A stretch of 64,000 bases of DNA from Nostoc sp. 106C (GCF_002154725.1 NZ_MTAW01000132.1:19307-83306), one strand, 5' to 3'; numbered from the stretch's first letter, positions 17,141 through 27,455 are shown. Numbers and translations: made by a program. Notes: generated from the sequence alone by a model not told the origin.

Positions 17141-18100
17141 TTATTGAATTAACCCTTGATTTTTTAGCCAGAGAATTGTGAAGCAGGTGACTACCCAACC
17201 GACAACGGTGCCTAAGATTGGTAAGTCTTTCAATAAAATTTCCTCAGGTCGTTCGCTGCTTCCGCCTTGCTCTAAATCGTCTTTGCTGTGATTGGCAATT
17301 TCTTGAGGATCGCTCAGTAGTTGATAGCGAAAAACGCCATACAAAACAAATGGTAAGGTGAGTAACATCCAGGAGGTAGGCGCTCCATGTAGGTAGGGGC
17401 CAGCACTCCAAAGCGCATAGGTGACAACCGTCCCCGTAGTAACGACATTTTCCATGCGGCCTAACAGCGCGGGAGAGTAGCGTTTGAGTACAGAACGGAG
17501 CTTGCTACCTTTAATTTGTGCTAGCCGCAGTTCTGCTTTGCGCTTTTCAATTCCCAAAAATAGCGCCAGCATGGCTGTACATAGTAAAAACCAACTTGAT
17601 AAAACAATGCCAGTAGCAGCCGCACCTGCGAAAGCTCGGAGAACAAATCCAGTTGCGATCGCACCAATGTCCAAAATCACTGTCTTTTTTAATCGCAGAT
17701 TGTAGGCAACTTGCAATAGAGCATATGCAGTGATAGCAATACCCAACTGAGGCGATCGCAACCATGAAATAGTTAGCGCGCTACCTAACAGCGCTACTGC
17801 CATTGCCAACGCTACTGGAATTCTCACTGCGCCAGATGCGATTGGTCGCCGACATTTTACTGGATGTTGACGGTCAGATTCTACATCTGCAATGTCATTA
17901 ATTAAATAAAAACCACTAGATGCACAACAAAAAAGTGTAAATGCTAGTAAGCTACCTAATAGTGATGGCAAATTAACACTAAAGGCAAATAACGGTGCTG
18001 CAAATACAACTAAGTTTTTTGTCCATTGTCGTGGTCGCAAAGCCAATATATGGTAAGCGATCGCAGATTTTTTCAACCTTGCAGCAATTCGAGAGTCCAT
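17141..18100 (-). CDS. Decaprenyl-phosphate phosphoribosyltransferase-like UbiA enzyme
   Basis: 319 residues and about nine membrane helices. The UbiA Asp-rich site is NDIADVESDRQHPVKCRRPI, a form typical of the DPPR synthase branch (Rv3806c type), not of hydroxybenzoate or chlorophyll prenyltransferases. Further landmarks are LRPRQWTKNLVVFAAPLF at the start and FLGIEKRKAELRLA in the second cytosolic loop. DPPR synthase transfers 5-phosphoribose from PRPP to a polyprenyl phosphate, the first step to polyprenyl-phosphate ribose or arabinose. It is the first gene of the minus-strand operon UbiA-HAD-SMR, facing uppS and GT39. The end product in this organism is not known. Confidence 0.88.
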   Translation of the reverse strand: MDSRIAARLKKSAIAYHILALRPRQWTKNLVVFAAPLFAFSVNLPSLLGSLLAFTLFCCASSGFYLINDIADVESDRQHPVKCRRPIASGAVRIPVALAMAVALLGSALTISWLRSPQLGIAITAYALLQVAYNLRLKKTVILDIGAIATGFVLRAFAGAAATGIVLSSWFLLCTAMLALFLGIEKRKAELRLAQIKGSKLRSVLKRYSPALLGRMENVVTTGTVVTYALWSAGPYLHGAPTSWMLLTLPFVLYGVFRYQLLSDPQEIANHSKDDLEQGGSSERPEEILLKDLPILGTVVGWVVTCFTILWLKNQGLIQ

Positions 18101-18706
18101 AATTTTCCTGTCTCTCTTGGTTTAGAGTAATGAGATTTAAAAAGTTGCCAATTTGAGAATTATGTTCAGCAAAAACTCATTAAAACTAATGTTTTATAAG
18201 ATAATAAAATTTCTATTTACGCAGTCAATAATCGAGCAATACAACAATTTATAAGCTCCTTACCTTCAGACTAAAGATTACTCAAATGCTTGCAACAAAT
18301 CTACAAGCTTAATTTAAGTATTCCCAAGCTAAAGAGCGATCTAACTTTTTAGTCAGATCGGGCAATTATTTAATGTCGGTGTCGCCAAAAATAAGTTGAT
18401 ATGGATTGAAAAATAGCAAATTAAACGGGTGTAGAGTACTTGCTCCTCACCCTGATAATCCAATACGGTTCAGTTACTGTCGAACAAAAACCAAGATTTG
18501 GGGGAGAATCCCCAAAACCCCCGATTGGGGGACGCAACCGTCCCCCAAGCCCCCTCCAAAATAATTGTTCGGTTTTTTGTTTAGTAATTATTTGTGAACT
18601 TTGTTGTCAATGAATTTTCTTAACTGAACTGTATTGCCTGATAATCTCAGCTTTCGATAGTTTATTTAACCCAGAAGCGGAATTGAAGATTAATTCCTCA
18701 CCTCTC
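18101..18706. other. Intergenic region between two minus-strand genes, 0.6 kb
   Basis: No gene is supported. The part near 18110-18300 is AT-rich and should hold the promoter of the UbiA-type operon. A GC-rich hairpin repeat lies at 18480-18570. Nothing else is recognised. Confidence 0.5.
18480..18570. repeat. GC-rich intergenic hairpin repeat
   Basis: CGAACA at the left edge and TGTTCG at the right edge enclose several complementary G- and C-runs (TTTGGGGGAGAATCCCCAAA, then CCCCCGATTGGGGGAC and CGTCCCCC). The segment can fold into two or three short hairpins. Such G/C-run elements are scattered through Nostocales genomes. It lies downstream of no obvious plus-strand gene and could terminate minus- or plus-strand transcription. 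Confidence 0.5.
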
Positions 18707-21298
18707 CTAAAGACCTTCTCGTAAACCGATCGCAATTTTACTGTGTTGTTCAATCTGTCCCATGACTTGTTTGGCTCGTTGAATTACCACAGATGGTAAA
18801 CCTGCTAACCGTCCCGCTTCAATACCGTAGGATTTATCAGCGCCTCCCGGTTGAACTTGGTGTAAAAAGATAATTTGGTCGGGTAACTCTTTCACTGTTA
18901 CCTGATAATTAGCGACATTGGGTAACATCCCTGCCAGTTCATTCAACTCGTGGTAATGCGTAGCAAAGATTGTGCGAGAGCGAATATCTGTTGCAAGATA
19001 TTCAGCCACTGCCCAAGCTATAGACAGTCCATCAAACGTTGCCGTTCCCCGGCCAATTTCATCTAATAACACCAGAGATCGCGACGTGGCATGATTGAGA
19101 ATATTCGCCGTTTCATTCATCTCCACCATAAAGGTAGATTGACCAGTGGCTAAATCATCCACTGCACCCACACGAGTAAAAATGCGATCGCATATTCCCA
19201 ACTTAGCAAACCTCGCTGGCACAAAACTTCCCGTCTGCGCCATTAACTGAATCAACCCTACCTGACGCAAATAACAACTCTTACCACTGGCATTTGGCCC
19301 GGTGAGGATAATTAAGTCAGGGTGGTCATTTGTCATTTGTCCCTTGTCATTTGTTAATGACTCTTGACCCAACTGCGTGGAATTCGGTACAAAAAACCCC
19401 GCAGGTAAAGACTGTTCCACTACCGGATGTCGCCCATCGACAATTGCTATTTCCCGTCCTGGCAGTATTTCCGGACGACAATAACCTTGCTGCGCCGCCA
19501 ACTCCGCCAAACCACACAATACATCTGCCGCCGCCACTGCGCGAGAAAGATTGCGAATTACCTCGGCCTGTTCTCCGACTTCTTCGCGTAAGGCGACAAA
19601 AACCTCATATTCCAACTGATTTAAATCATCACGTGCTGAGAGAATCCGGGCTTCTCGTTCTTTCAACTCTGGTGTAATGTAACGTTCTTCATTCGTCAGC
19701 GTTTGTTTGCGGATGTAATTGGTGGGTACTTGGTCGGATTTGGCACGGGAAATGCTGATGTAGTAACCAAAAGTTTTATTAAATCCTACCTTCAAGGTTG
19801 GGATTCCTGTCCTTGCTCTCTCATCAACTTCCAAATTAGCAATCCACTGCTGATCCGCTTCTACGGTTGCCTTTCTTTCATCCAACAGGGTATTCACGCC
19901 AGGGCGAATCAAACCGCCTTCTTTAATATGTATGGGTGGCGACTCTACAATATGGGCATGTAATTTTTGTGCCAACTCTTCTAATACAGGTGACACCTTC
20001 TGCAAAGCCTTGAGGAAGGGAGAATGAGCCTCAGCCACTAACTCGGATAATTCTGGTAAGCGTGAGAGAGAATCTGCCAAAGCCACTAAATCTTTAGCAT
20101 TAGCAGTACCAGAACCAGCCCTCCCTGTTAACCTTTCCAGGTCATAAATTTGACGTAGTAACTGCCGCAAGTCTTGACGCAACGCCGTATTTTCTACCAA
20201 TTCTTGAATGGTATCTTGCCTTGCGCGAATGCCTTTAATATCGATTAGCGGTTGCAGTAACCACCGCCGTAAAGCACGCCCACCCATTGCTGTGCTAGTT
20301 CTATCTAATGCCCAAAGCAGGGAACCGTGAAAAGTGCCATCACGAACAGTTTGGGTAATTTCTAAGTTACGGCGGGTTTGATGGTCAACAATTAGATAGT
20401 CAGTAACGGTATAGGTGCGTAACAACTGGAGAGGAACAGAATTTTCCTTTTGAGTATCTTCCAGGTATTCTAAAAGACCGCCGGCAGCGCGGACGGCGAG
20501 GGGGAGATGTTGACAACCCAGACCTTCGAGCGATCGCACCTTAAATTTCTGCAATAATCTACTTCTGGCTTCCCCTTGAGAAAACGGCACTTGCGATCGC
20601 AAACTATAACAAAACGCTGGCGGCAAACATTGTGGTAGATGCGGTGAAGTTTCTCCTGGACGCAGTATACTACCAAAATCCGGAGCATTGGTAGGAAACA
20701 GCACCTCCGAAGGCTGCAAGCGCATTAGTTCTTGGGTAAGGTGTTCTAAATCACTTCCCTGAGTCGTAAGAAATTCCCCCGTCGAGATATCTGCATAAGC
20801 TAGCCCCCAATGATTAGCCGCAATTACCACAGCAGCTAAGTAATTATTGCGACTTGCTTTTAGCATTCCCTCTTCAAGCAAAGTTCCTGGTGTGAGGATG
20901 CGTGTTACCTCGCGCCGTACTAAACCCACAGCTTCGGAAGCATCTTCCACTTGGTCGCAAATCACCACAGCGTAGCCTTTTTCTACCAGTTGAGTAGTGT
21001 AGCGTTCCCAAGCATGGTGTGGTACACCTGTCATCGCCACACGACCAACTTCGCCGCCATGTTTGCTAGTCAGAACCAGTTCTAGTTCCCGAGATACAGT
21101 GACAGCATCTTGGAAAAAAGTTTCAAAGAAATCTCCCACCCGATACAGCAGTAGCGCATGAGGATACTTATCCTTCATTTCTACATAATGCTGATACATC
21201 TTACTCAGCCTGCTGCGGTCTACCAGTCGCGTGTCAGCATGAGGCGCAGTCGGATGATTGGGTTCCGTTGGCTGAATTTCAAAGTCAGAAGCGGTCAT
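18707..21298 (-). CDS. mutS: DNA mismatch repair protein MutS
   Basis: 863 residues, complete. The mismatch-reading N-terminal domain shows the Phe-x-Glu pattern in [12 protein letters not shown]. Lever/clamp domains follow, then the ATPase with Walker [15 protein letters not shown], the Walker B region [16 protein letters not shown] and the ATHYHEL switch. It binds mismatches as a dimer and with MutL starts repair. Oddly, the linker directly before the ATPase core (about residues 645-658, NDKGQMTND and flanks) is encoded by a heptanucleotide repeat otherwise found between genes; its length keeps the frame. The protein should remain functional because this is a surface loop before Walker A. 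Confidence 0.97.
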   Translation of the reverse strand: MTASDFEIQPTEPNHPTAPHADTRLVDRSRLSKMYQHYVEMKDKYPHALLLYRVGDFFETFFQDAVTVSRELELVLTSKHGGEVGRVAMTGVPHHAWERYTTQLVEKGYAVVICDQVEDASEAVGLVRREVTRILTPGTLLEEGMLKASRNNYLAAVVIAANHWGLAYADISTGEFLTTQGSDLEHLTQELMRLQPSEVLFPTNAPDFGSILRPGETSPHLPQCLPPAFCYSLRSQVPFSQGEARSRLLQKFKVRSLEGLGCQHLPLAVRAAGGLLEYLEDTQKENSVPLQLLRTYTVTDYLIVDHQTRRNLEITQTVRDGTFHGSLLWALDRTSTAMGGRALRRWLLQPLIDIKGIRARQDTIQELVENTALRQDLRQLLRQIYDLERLTGRAGSGTANAKDLVALADSLSRLPELSELVAEAHSPFLKALQKVSPVLEELAQKLHAHIVESPPIHIKEGGLIRPGVNTLLDERKATVEADQQWIANLEVDERARTGIPTLKVGFNKTFGYYISISRAKSDQVPTNYIRKQTLTNEERYITPELKEREARILSARDDLNQLEYEVFVALREEVGEQAEVIRNLSRAVAAADVLCGLAELAAQQGYCRPEILPGREIAIVDGRHPVVEQSLPAGFFVPNSTQLGQESLTNDKGQMTNDHPDLIILTGPNASGKSCYLRQVGLIQLMAQTGSFVPARFAKLGICDRIFTRVGAVDDLATGQSTFMVEMNETANILNHATSRSLVLLDEIGRGTATFDGLSIAWAVAEYLATDIRSRTIFATHYHELNELAGMLPNVANYQVTVKELPDQIIFLHQVQPGGADKSYGIEAGRLAGLPSVVIQRAKQVMGQIEQHSKIAIGLREGL
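19324..19369. repeat. Heptanucleotide (STRR-type) repeat inside mutS
   Basis: On the plus strand the heptamers TCATTTG, TCATTTG, TCCCTTG, TCATTTG, TTAATGA and CTCTTGA run head to tail. Six units make 42 bp, exactly fourteen codons, so mutS stays in frame. The same heptamer vocabulary (TTGACTC, CAAATGA) occurs between genes at 24280-24307 and 25200-25265. Confidence 0.85.
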
Positions 21299-21653
21299 AA
21301 ATGCTAGGAGTTACGCACGGAAAAGCCACAGGATCTGATGATAACTTGATTGATAGTTGAATTGCGATCGCTCAAGGTTTTTTCATCCTTTGCCATCTTT
21401 GCCTGGGTGTGGCTGGTATCACGGTTGATTTTTACTGAAAGCTGAAAGTTGGTGCTATTTGCCGTCAATAATCATTTACCCTAGTTAACACCAGCATAGG
21501 AGATTCTATTCTCAATGATTTTCCACTTTTCCTGTGATTTTGGCTAGTAATCAGGGAATTCTAAATTTGTAACTTTTGATTAACTTTGCAATTACTGCAA
21601 TCGTTATTTGGATTGTTACTAGAAATCTTACTTCAACAGTAAAGGATGAGAGT
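21299..21653. other. Divergent intergenic region mutS / histidine kinase
   Basis: About 355 bp with no credible gene; the in-frame extension upstream of the kinase start is discounted (see the kinase entry). Promoters of both genes should lie here. A HIP1 site is at 21364. No RNA or repeat is recognised. Confidence 0.5.
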
Positions 21654-23039
21654 ATGCAGGCTATGCATAGCATGACAAGTGCTAATGAGTTGAACTTGCA
21701 ATTAGAGTCAACTTTGCAAGAATTGCCACTTTGGTCAGTTTACGTTGAGGTAAAGAGTCTAGTTAACGATCTAACTACACTTTTTAAGCAAGAGCCTTTA
21801 CTACCAGGAATTATCCTGACGAAAAATCATCAATATCAAGGAATGATTTCGCGGCAAAGATTTTTTGAGCATATGAGCCGCCCCTATAGTTTGTCACTAT
21901 TTGCTACACGTCCTATCGAAAATCTAATTAACTTTCTCCAGCCAGAGGTATGCATAGTTTCTGAGCAAATGCGGATTGTAGATGCAATCCAAATAGCATT
22001 ACAGCGAGTACCACAACTTGTTTATGAGCCGATTCTTGTCAAAACTAACTCGTGTAATTATCAGCTAGTCGATTTCCATCAGTTACTTTTAGCCTATTCT
22101 CAGATTAATGTCTTAACGCTAGCTCAACTAGAGCAAGTAGAAGAACAATCTAAAATTACCAAAGCAGGTTTTCGTACCCTCAAGCATAACTATACAAGAT
22201 TGGTTCAGAATGAAAAAATGGCTGCTTTAGAACAACTTGTTGCTGGTATTGCTCACGAAATCAACAACCCTGTCAGCTTTATTGCAGGTAACCTGGTCTA
22301 TGCAATCGACTATAGCCAGGATTTACTCAATTTAATTAGCCTATACCAAAAGTATTATCCTGAACCAGCAACAGAAATTCAAACTGCGATCGCTGATATT
22401 GAACTAGAATTTTTAACGGCTGATTTTCTGCATCTACTGAATTCTATGAAGGTGGGTACCGAACGTATCCACGAGATAGTTCTTGCTTTACGGAATTTCT
22501 CTCGCCTTGATGAATCTGAGAAAAAAAGAGTTGATATTCATGAAGGAATTGATAGTACTCTACTACTATTACAAAGCCGTTTTAAAAATCAGCAAACAGG
22601 TCAAATAATTACCGTTGTTAAAGAGTATGAAAAACTTCCTTTAGTGGAATGCTACCCTGGTCTACTTAATCAGGCGTTTATGAATATTCTGGTAAATGCT
22701 ATTGATGCTATATTTAATAATTTTCAAAATTCAGACTTGAGTTGTATATTATCTTCACCTCAAAAATATCCTCTAATTCGGATTCGTACTGAACTTATAG
22801 ATGATGACGATGTAATTATTCGCATTGCCGATAATGGTTTGGGAATACCCAAGGATATACAAAAACGCTTATTTGACCCTTTCTTCACTACTAAAAGCGT
22901 CGGTAAAGGCACAGGGTTAGGGTTGTCTATCAGCTATCAAATTATTGTAGATAAACATGGCGGTCAGCTACAATGCATATCTGCGCTAGGAGAAGGCACT
23001 GAGTTTATTATTAAAATTCCTGTTCAACTTGATTCGTGA
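21654..23039 (+). CDS. Sensor histidine kinase with CBS-like N-terminal region
   Basis: About 461 residues from the ATG at 21654, which has a good Shine-Dalgarno (AAAGGA) seven to eight bases upstream; the frame is open 78 bp further but without a better start. Residues 1-170 resemble the CBS-type region often found before cyanobacterial kinases (PGIILTKNHQYQGMISRQRF). A coiled linker leads to the HisKA site AGIAHEINNPVSF with the phosphoacceptor His, then the N box NILVNAIDAI, G1 IADNGLGIP, the F box LFDPFFTTK and G2 GKGTGLGLS. There is no transmembrane segment, so it senses a cytosolic cue. No response regulator adjoins it. Confidence 0.9.
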   Translation: MQAMHSMTSANELNLQLESTLQELPLWSVYVEVKSLVNDLTTLFKQEPLLPGIILTKNHQYQGMISRQRFFEHMSRPYSLSLFATRPIENLINFLQPEVCIVSEQMRIVDAIQIALQRVPQLVYEPILVKTNSCNYQLVDFHQLLLAYSQINVLTLAQLEQVEEQSKITKAGFRTLKHNYTRLVQNEKMAALEQLVAGIAHEINNPVSFIAGNLVYAIDYSQDLLNLISLYQKYYPEPATEIQTAIADIELEFLTADFLHLLNSMKVGTERIHEIVLALRNFSRLDESEKKRVDIHEGIDSTLLLLQSRFKNQQTGQIITVVKEYEKLPLVECYPGLLNQAFMNILVNAIDAIFNNFQNSDLSCILSSPQKYPLIRIRTELIDDDDVIIRIADNGLGIPKDIQKRLFDPFFTTKSVGKGTGLGLSISYQIIVDKHGGQLQCISALGEGTEFIIKIPVQLDS

Positions 23040-23063
23040 CTAACCGATCGCATTTTGAATTGC

Positions 23064-24158
23064 TTAGTCACCCACCTCAACAGGAGAAGGATGTTTGATA
23101 TTGTCATTAGATACAATTACGTGGCTAAATGCTCCATCACGCCAGCTATCTACTATGTCTTTGATAAAGCTGGCTATAGGTATAGCAATTAATAAACCTA
23201 ACACTCCTCCTAATTTAGCTCCTATTAATAAGGAAATTACTACCCATACAGGATTTAAGCCAGTCAAATTTCCCAAAATCCGAGGCGCGATAAAATTAGC
23301 ATTCACTTGGTCAATCGCTACAGCTGTACCTAATACTTCTACTCCTAACCAAATGTTTTGCAAAGCTACCAAAAAACTCACTATGGCGATGCCTATCCCC
23401 GTACCAAAAGGAAAGAGTGAGAAAAAGCCAATACCAATCCCAAAAAGTAGCGCTAAGGGAACTTGTAGCGTCAAAAATGCCAATGTAATCGCTGAACCTA
23501 ACACAGCACCTAATGTCGCTTGACCAATAAAATAATTATGAAAATCCTCTCGCAGTAATTCCCGTACTTTTGGGCCAATGTGAGGAGGTAACCACTGAAA
23601 AACTCCATCCCACAGGCGATCACCGTTTAATACCATATAGACAGTCAGCACCACTGTCAACAACACGTTTACAACCACACCTATAGTATCAAAGGCAACA
23701 CTGAGAATTCTGCCAGTGAAAGATTGAAGTTGGTTAGACAATCTCTCTAATATTTGGGTAGCTAAACCAGTTAAATTTACAGGAAGTTGCTGTGTCGCCG
23801 CCCAATTTTGGAAAACTTGGATTTGTTGACTGGCAGAATCAATCCAATAGGGAAGAATGTTAGCTAATTCATTCAACTGCTGTATAATCAGCGGAACTAA
23901 GGTAATACCTAAAGCCACTAAAATCACCACAGTCAAAAGTAAAACTACCACAATAGCTAGATTGCGTTGTACTCCACGTTCTTGAAGAAACTGAATTGGA
24001 TAGTTCAATACAAAAGCCAGTAAGATCGCGGCGGCAAAAATACTGACTAGTGGTTGAAAATACTGCACAACCTGGAGTAATAGCCAACCGTTGAGAATGG
24101 CAATGGGAAATGCCAATCCTATACTTAACCATCGCGGCAGTTTGTTTACTGATTGCAT
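23064..24158 (-). CDS. AI-2E family (PerM-like) transporter
   Basis: About 364 residues from the ATG at 24158, preceded by GGAG at a good distance; a GTG five codons upstream is also in frame. Seven to eight hydrophobic segments flank a long amphipathic middle region (LNELANILPYWIDSASQQIQ...), as in the AI-2E/PerM permeases, and the conserved C-terminal pattern NPVWVVISLLIGAKLGGVLG is present. Family members export signalling or other small molecules, and some act as Na+/H+ antiporters; the autoinducer link is not general. It is convergent with the histidine kinase. Heptamer repeats precede it. Substrate unknown. Confidence 0.9.
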   Translation of the reverse strand: MQSVNKLPRWLSIGLAFPIAILNGWLLLQVVQYFQPLVSIFAAAILLAFVLNYPIQFLQERGVQRNLAIVVVLLLTVVILVALGITLVPLIIQQLNELANILPYWIDSASQQIQVFQNWAATQQLPVNLTGLATQILERLSNQLQSFTGRILSVAFDTIGVVVNVLLTVVLTVYMVLNGDRLWDGVFQWLPPHIGPKVRELLREDFHNYFIGQATLGAVLGSAITLAFLTLQVPLALLFGIGIGFFSLFPFGTGIGIAIVSFLVALQNIWLGVEVLGTAVAIDQVNANFIAPRILGNLTGLNPVWVVISLLIGAKLGGVLGLLIAIPIASFIKDIVDSWRDGAFSHVIVSNDNIKHPSPVEVGD

Positions 24159-24189
24159 GAGTGGTAACTCCACAAAAGGCTCTAAATTT

Positions 24190-24310
24190 ATTTTTGCTTC
24201 TGGGGATTGGGGGATTGGGTAGGAGTAAGGGGGACAAGGAGGACAAGGAAGCAGGAAGCAAGGGCGAAGAAATACTTGACTCTTGACTCTTGACTCTTGA
24301 CAAATGACTA
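24190..24310. repeat. Polypurine stretch and heptamer (TTGACTC) repeats
   Basis: A purine-rich plus-strand tract (GGGGGATTGGG, then AAGGAGGACAAGGA units) is followed by TTGACTC repeated three times and CAAATGA. This is an intergenic heptamer cluster between the AI-2E and Nudix genes. The open minus-strand frame through it (upstream of 24158) is an artefact. Confidence 0.7.
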
Positions 24311-24335
24311 ATCCCCCATGCTCAATAACAATTAA

Positions 24336-24767
24336 CTATTGATTGCTGTCCAGAAAATCCAGCATAATTCGCTGATGCATAGGCCCTAAAGGCCTAACTT
24401 CACCAGCATTTTGCGAATAACAGTTACCTTGGCGAATATCTTCTGGTGTTAAGAAACCCATGTCCCAGCCTTCATTTAAAACCAGTTGATCTAAACTTAC
24501 CAACAGTGGTGCATGAAAGACATGACGGATAACTGTGTCATCCCAATAACAGCAAAATTCAGAAAATGTAGGAAAATCGTAGCCGATTTCTTCTAGAATT
24601 TCTCGCTTGACAGCAATATCTGGGCTTTCTCCCGACTCAAGATGTCCGCCAAACAGCGCCCAGTAACCGGGGTAGATAATACTAGGGATATTATCCCGCA
24701 GTTGCATGAGAAACTTGTTTTCTTGGTAGAGAATTGCGATCGCAACCTGTACCTGATGATTTTTCAT
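24336..24767 (-). CDS. Nudix hydrolase
   Basis: 143 residues. The Nudix box is complete: GGHLESGESPDIAVKREILEEIGY fits G-x5-E-x7-R-E-U-x-E-E-x-G-U, with the metal-binding glutamates. Family members hydrolyse nucleoside diphosphates linked to another moiety. The start QVQVAIAILYQENKFLMQLRDN is typical of small housekeeping or NUDT-like hydrolases; the substrate cannot be told. It lies 31 bp downstream of the OB-fold lipoprotein gene on the same strand, so both may be one transcript. Confidence 0.92.
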   Translation of the reverse strand: MKNHQVQVAIAILYQENKFLMQLRDNIPSIIYPGYWALFGGHLESGESPDIAVKREILEEIGYDFPTFSEFCCYWDDTVIRHVFHAPLLVSLDQLVLNEGWDMGFLTPEDIRQGNCYSQNAGEVRPLGPMHQRIMLDFLDSNQ

Positions 24768-24797
24768 AAATTTTTGTCTAGCTATTTAACATAATTA

Positions 24798-25196
24798 TTA
24801 AGAATCTTCTTCTACATATACTTCTCCCAACTCTTTACCCGCCAAGGGTATGCTTTGATAGCGAACTTTGCCTTTAATTACAACTTGCTCTCCTTTTGCC
24901 AACTTATTTTGATGAGTAACAACCCAGATTTTGCCTGTGGAGTCATCGATTTGATACGCCCACCGTTTTACAAGGGGCACTTGCCTTTCTACTTTACCTT
25001 GGATGTAAACTGTAGCCTGTTTGTTTGGTTCTGGCTTAATTTCCCGGATTGGTGTGACATTACTACCAATACGGAAATTACCGACGTTTAAGCCAGACTG
25101 TGTTAAGTTACCACAACTACAAAGTCCCAGTACAAGCAGAAAGAACAATCCCAAGCGATGGGAAAAAATGCTGTGAGTTTGAGAAAATTTTTGCAT
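24798..25196 (-). CDS. Probable lipoprotein with OB-fold-like domain
   Basis: 132 residues. A signal sequence (LGLFFLLVLGLCSCG) with cysteines in lipobox position suggests lipid anchoring. The rest is beta-rich: ATVYIQGKVERQVPLV, WAYQIDDSTGKIWVVTHQ and GEQVVIKGKVRYQ follow the strand order of an OB fold of the kind annotated as nucleic-acid or bacterial OB fold. Probably periplasmic; the ligand is unknown. It is the likely first gene of a pair with the Nudix hydrolase. Confidence 0.75.
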   Translation of the reverse strand: MQKFSQTHSIFSHRLGLFFLLVLGLCSCGNLTQSGLNVGNFRIGSNVTPIREIKPEPNKQATVYIQGKVERQVPLVKRWAYQIDDSTGKIWVVTHQNKLAKGEQVVIKGKVRYQSIPLAGKELGEVYVEEDS

Positions 25197-25199
25197 TAG

Positions 25200-25315
25200 T
25201 GTTTGTTTGTCATTTGTCGTTGGGCATTGGTCAAGAGTCCAGAGTCAAAGAGTCAAGGGTCAAGCATTTCTTTCCCCCTGCTTCCCTACTTTTTCTCTCT
25301 CATCCCCCACATCCG
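25200..25315. repeat. Heptamer-type intergenic repeats upstream of folD
   Basis: Runs built from GTCATTTGTC, GGTCAAGAGTC, CAGAGTCAAAGAGTCAAG and pyrimidine-rich CTTTTTCTCTCTCATCCCCC occur here. They share the heptamer units seen in mutS and at 24290. No gene is supported. Confidence 0.65.
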
Positions 25316-25477
25316 TATTTGAGATGATGCAGTTGATCTGAGAAGATAAGACAGGATGATTTTGCTGTTTGAGCGAAGCTACGGCATAAAATAGCAAGAC
25401 AATCATAGTCAATAGCCAAGCTACAAATGGCTAGATGTGGAACTTTGGACTCAAGGCGAATATAGCTGGAAATTCTT

Positions 25478-26368
25478 ATGGAAACAAAAACTGCCAAACT
25501 TCTTGATGGTAAAGCTTTAGCTGAAAAAATTCACCAAGAAATTCTAGAGCGCATTACAAAGTTACAACCACAAATTGGGCGTCCCCCTGGTTTAGCAGTA
25601 TTGATGGTTGGCGACAATCCAGCATCGGCTGCTTATGTACGTAATAAAGAGCGAGCCTGCGCTAAGGTGGGTATTGCTTCTTTTGGCAAACATTTTCCCA
25701 CTGAAACTACCCAAGCAGAACTAGAAGATGTAATTGCTGCGCTCAATCAAGATGAACAGGTAGATGGCATTCTTGTGCAGTTACCTCTACCCAAACACTT
25801 AGACGCTGTTAGGTTGCTCAATCAAATTGATCCCGATAAAGACGCTGATGGACTGCACCCAGTCAATTTAGGGCGGCTGGTGCGCCAAGAAGCAGGTTTA
25901 CGCAGTTGTACTCCAGCGGGTGTGATGCGGCTGTTGGAAGAATATAAAATTCCCTTGTCAGGAAAACAAGCAGTGGTAGTGGGACGTAGTATTTTAGTGG
26001 GTAAACCAATGGCATTGATGCTTCTGGAAGCTGATGCGACTGTAACCATTGCCCACTCGCGATCGCACGACTTAAAAGCCATCACCCAAAATGCCGATAT
26101 TCTGATTGCAGCTGTAGGTCTTCCAGGATTGATTACCTCAGAAATGGTGAAACAGGACGCTGTTGTGGTAGATGTGGGGATGAATCGCGTTACCGATGCC
26201 AGTGGTAAAAGTCGTTTAGTCGGCGATGTCCACTGGGAATCAACAGCTGGCGTGGCGGAGTTTCTCACCCCAGTTCCTGGCGGTGTTGGTCCTATGACTG
26301 TCGCTATGTTGTTGCAAAATACATTTGCCAGCTATTTAAGACGGTATGGAGTTAAGAGTGATAGATAA
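25478..26368 (+). CDS. folD: Methylene-THF dehydrogenase / methenyl-THF cyclohydrolase
   Basis: 296 residues, complete. Catalytic and binding landmarks: [20 protein letters not shown] with the Tyr and Lys of the active site, [40 protein letters not shown], the NADP-binding [17 protein letters not shown], and [15 protein letters not shown]. The enzyme interconverts 5,10-methylene- and 10-formyl-tetrahydrofolate in the cytosol for purine and formyl-Met synthesis. It is followed by crtE and a DUF212 gene on the same strand, a gene order common in cyanobacteria. Confidence 0.97.
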   Translation: METKTAKLLDGKALAEKIHQEILERITKLQPQIGRPPGLAVLMVGDNPASAAYVRNKERACAKVGIASFGKHFPTETTQAELEDVIAALNQDEQVDGILVQLPLPKHLDAVRLLNQIDPDKDADGLHPVNLGRLVRQEAGLRSCTPAGVMRLLEEYKIPLSGKQAVVVGRSILVGKPMALMLLEADATVTIAHSRSHDLKAITQNADILIAAVGLPGLITSEMVKQDAVVVDVGMNRVTDASGKSRLVGDVHWESTAGVAEFLTPVPGGVGPMTVAMLLQNTFASYLRRYGVKSDR

Positions 26369-26525
26369 TAATTTGCGATCGCATTTCGTTCTGTTTTTGT
26401 GCTTATTGAATAGCGATCGCGCACGATATTATTAATCCTCTGGGCATAGTGATTCTTTCAGCTCCAAAGCCCCTTAAAATTGTGACGTATATGACAAAAA
26501 TACCAAAATTTCAGGAATTTTAAGA

Positions 26526-27455
26526 ATGGTAGCAACTGATAAGTTTCAAAAGACGCCAGAGACAACCAAGTTTAACCTATCAGCTTATCTCAAAGAGCGC
26601 CAACAGCTTTGTGAAACAGCTTTGGATCGGGCGATCCCCATCGTTTATCCAGAAAAAATTTATGAAGCAATGCGCTACTCTCTGTTAGCTGGTGGTAAGC
26701 GTGTACGTCCCATCCTGTGCCTTGCCACCTGTGAAATGACTGGAGGCACAATCGAGATGGCTATGCCAACAGCTTGTGCTGTGGAGATGATCCACACGAT
26801 GTCCTTGATTCATGATGACCTGCCAGCGATGGATAATGACGATTACCGTCGAGGTAAGTTGACAAATCACAAGGTTTATGGTGAAGATATAGCGATTTTA
26901 GCTGGGGATGGCTTATTAGCTTATGCTTTTGAGTTTGTTGCCACCGAGACTCCGCAAAATGTTCCTAGAGATAGAGTATTGCATGTAGTAGCCCGTCTCG
27001 GCAGGGCATTAGGCGCAGCTGGGTTAGTTGGTGGTCAAGTGGTCGATCTCGAATCGGAAGGTAAATCAGATACTTCCCTAGAAACGTTGAATTTCATTCA
27101 TAACCATAAAACAGCTGCACTTTTAGAGGCTTGTGTTGTTTGTGGTGGAATTTTAACTGGAGTATCTCCTGAAGATTTGCAAAGACTAACTCGGTATGCT
27201 CAGAATATTGGTCTGGCATTCCAAATTGTGGACGATATCTTAGATATCACTGCTACTCAAGAACAATTAGGCAAAACTGCTGGCAAGGATCTCAAAGCGC
27301 AGAAAGTAACTTATCCCAGCTTGTGGGGAATTGAAGAATCGCGCTCCAAAGCTCAACAGCTAATTGAGGCAGCTTGTGCGGAATTAGATACATTTGGAGA
27401 ACAAGCACAACCCCTAAAAGCGATCGCTCATTTTATTATCAGTCGCAATCACTAA
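26526..27455 (+). CDS. crtE: Geranylgeranyl diphosphate synthase
   Basis: 309 residues, full length for cyanobacterial CrtE. The first Asp-rich motif is [16 protein letters not shown] and the second is [20 protein letters not shown] supplies the IPP-binding Lys/Arg residues. It condenses isopentenyl diphosphate with allylic diphosphates to GGPP for carotenoids, phytol and quinone side chains. It lies 157 bp after folD with its own leader, and may be separately expressed. Its C5 building blocks are also those of UppS elsewhere in the window. Confidence 0.95.
   Translation: MVATDKFQKTPETTKFNLSAYLKERQQLCETALDRAIPIVYPEKIYEAMRYSLLAGGKRVRPILCLATCEMTGGTIEMAMPTACAVEMIHTMSLIHDDLPAMDNDDYRRGKLTNHKVYGEDIAILAGDGLLAYAFEFVATETPQNVPRDRVLHVVARLGRALGAAGLVGGQVVDLESEGKSDTSLETLNFIHNHKTAALLEACVVCGGILTGVSPEDLQRLTRYAQNIGLAFQIVDDILDITATQEQLGKTAGKDLKAQKVTYPSLWGIEESRSKAQQLIEAACAELDTFGEQAQPLKAIAHFIISRNH

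Noticed and set aside
18101..18706. tRNA or other structured RNA gene
   Set aside because: The hairpins are G/C-run repeats; no cloverleaf, T-loop or conserved RNA sequence could be found here or in the other intergenic regions.
21576..21653. Hydrophobic N-terminal extension of the histidine kinase
   Set aside because: No ribosome binding site for the upstream non-ATG start, whereas the ATG at 21654 has AAAGGA at the right distance.
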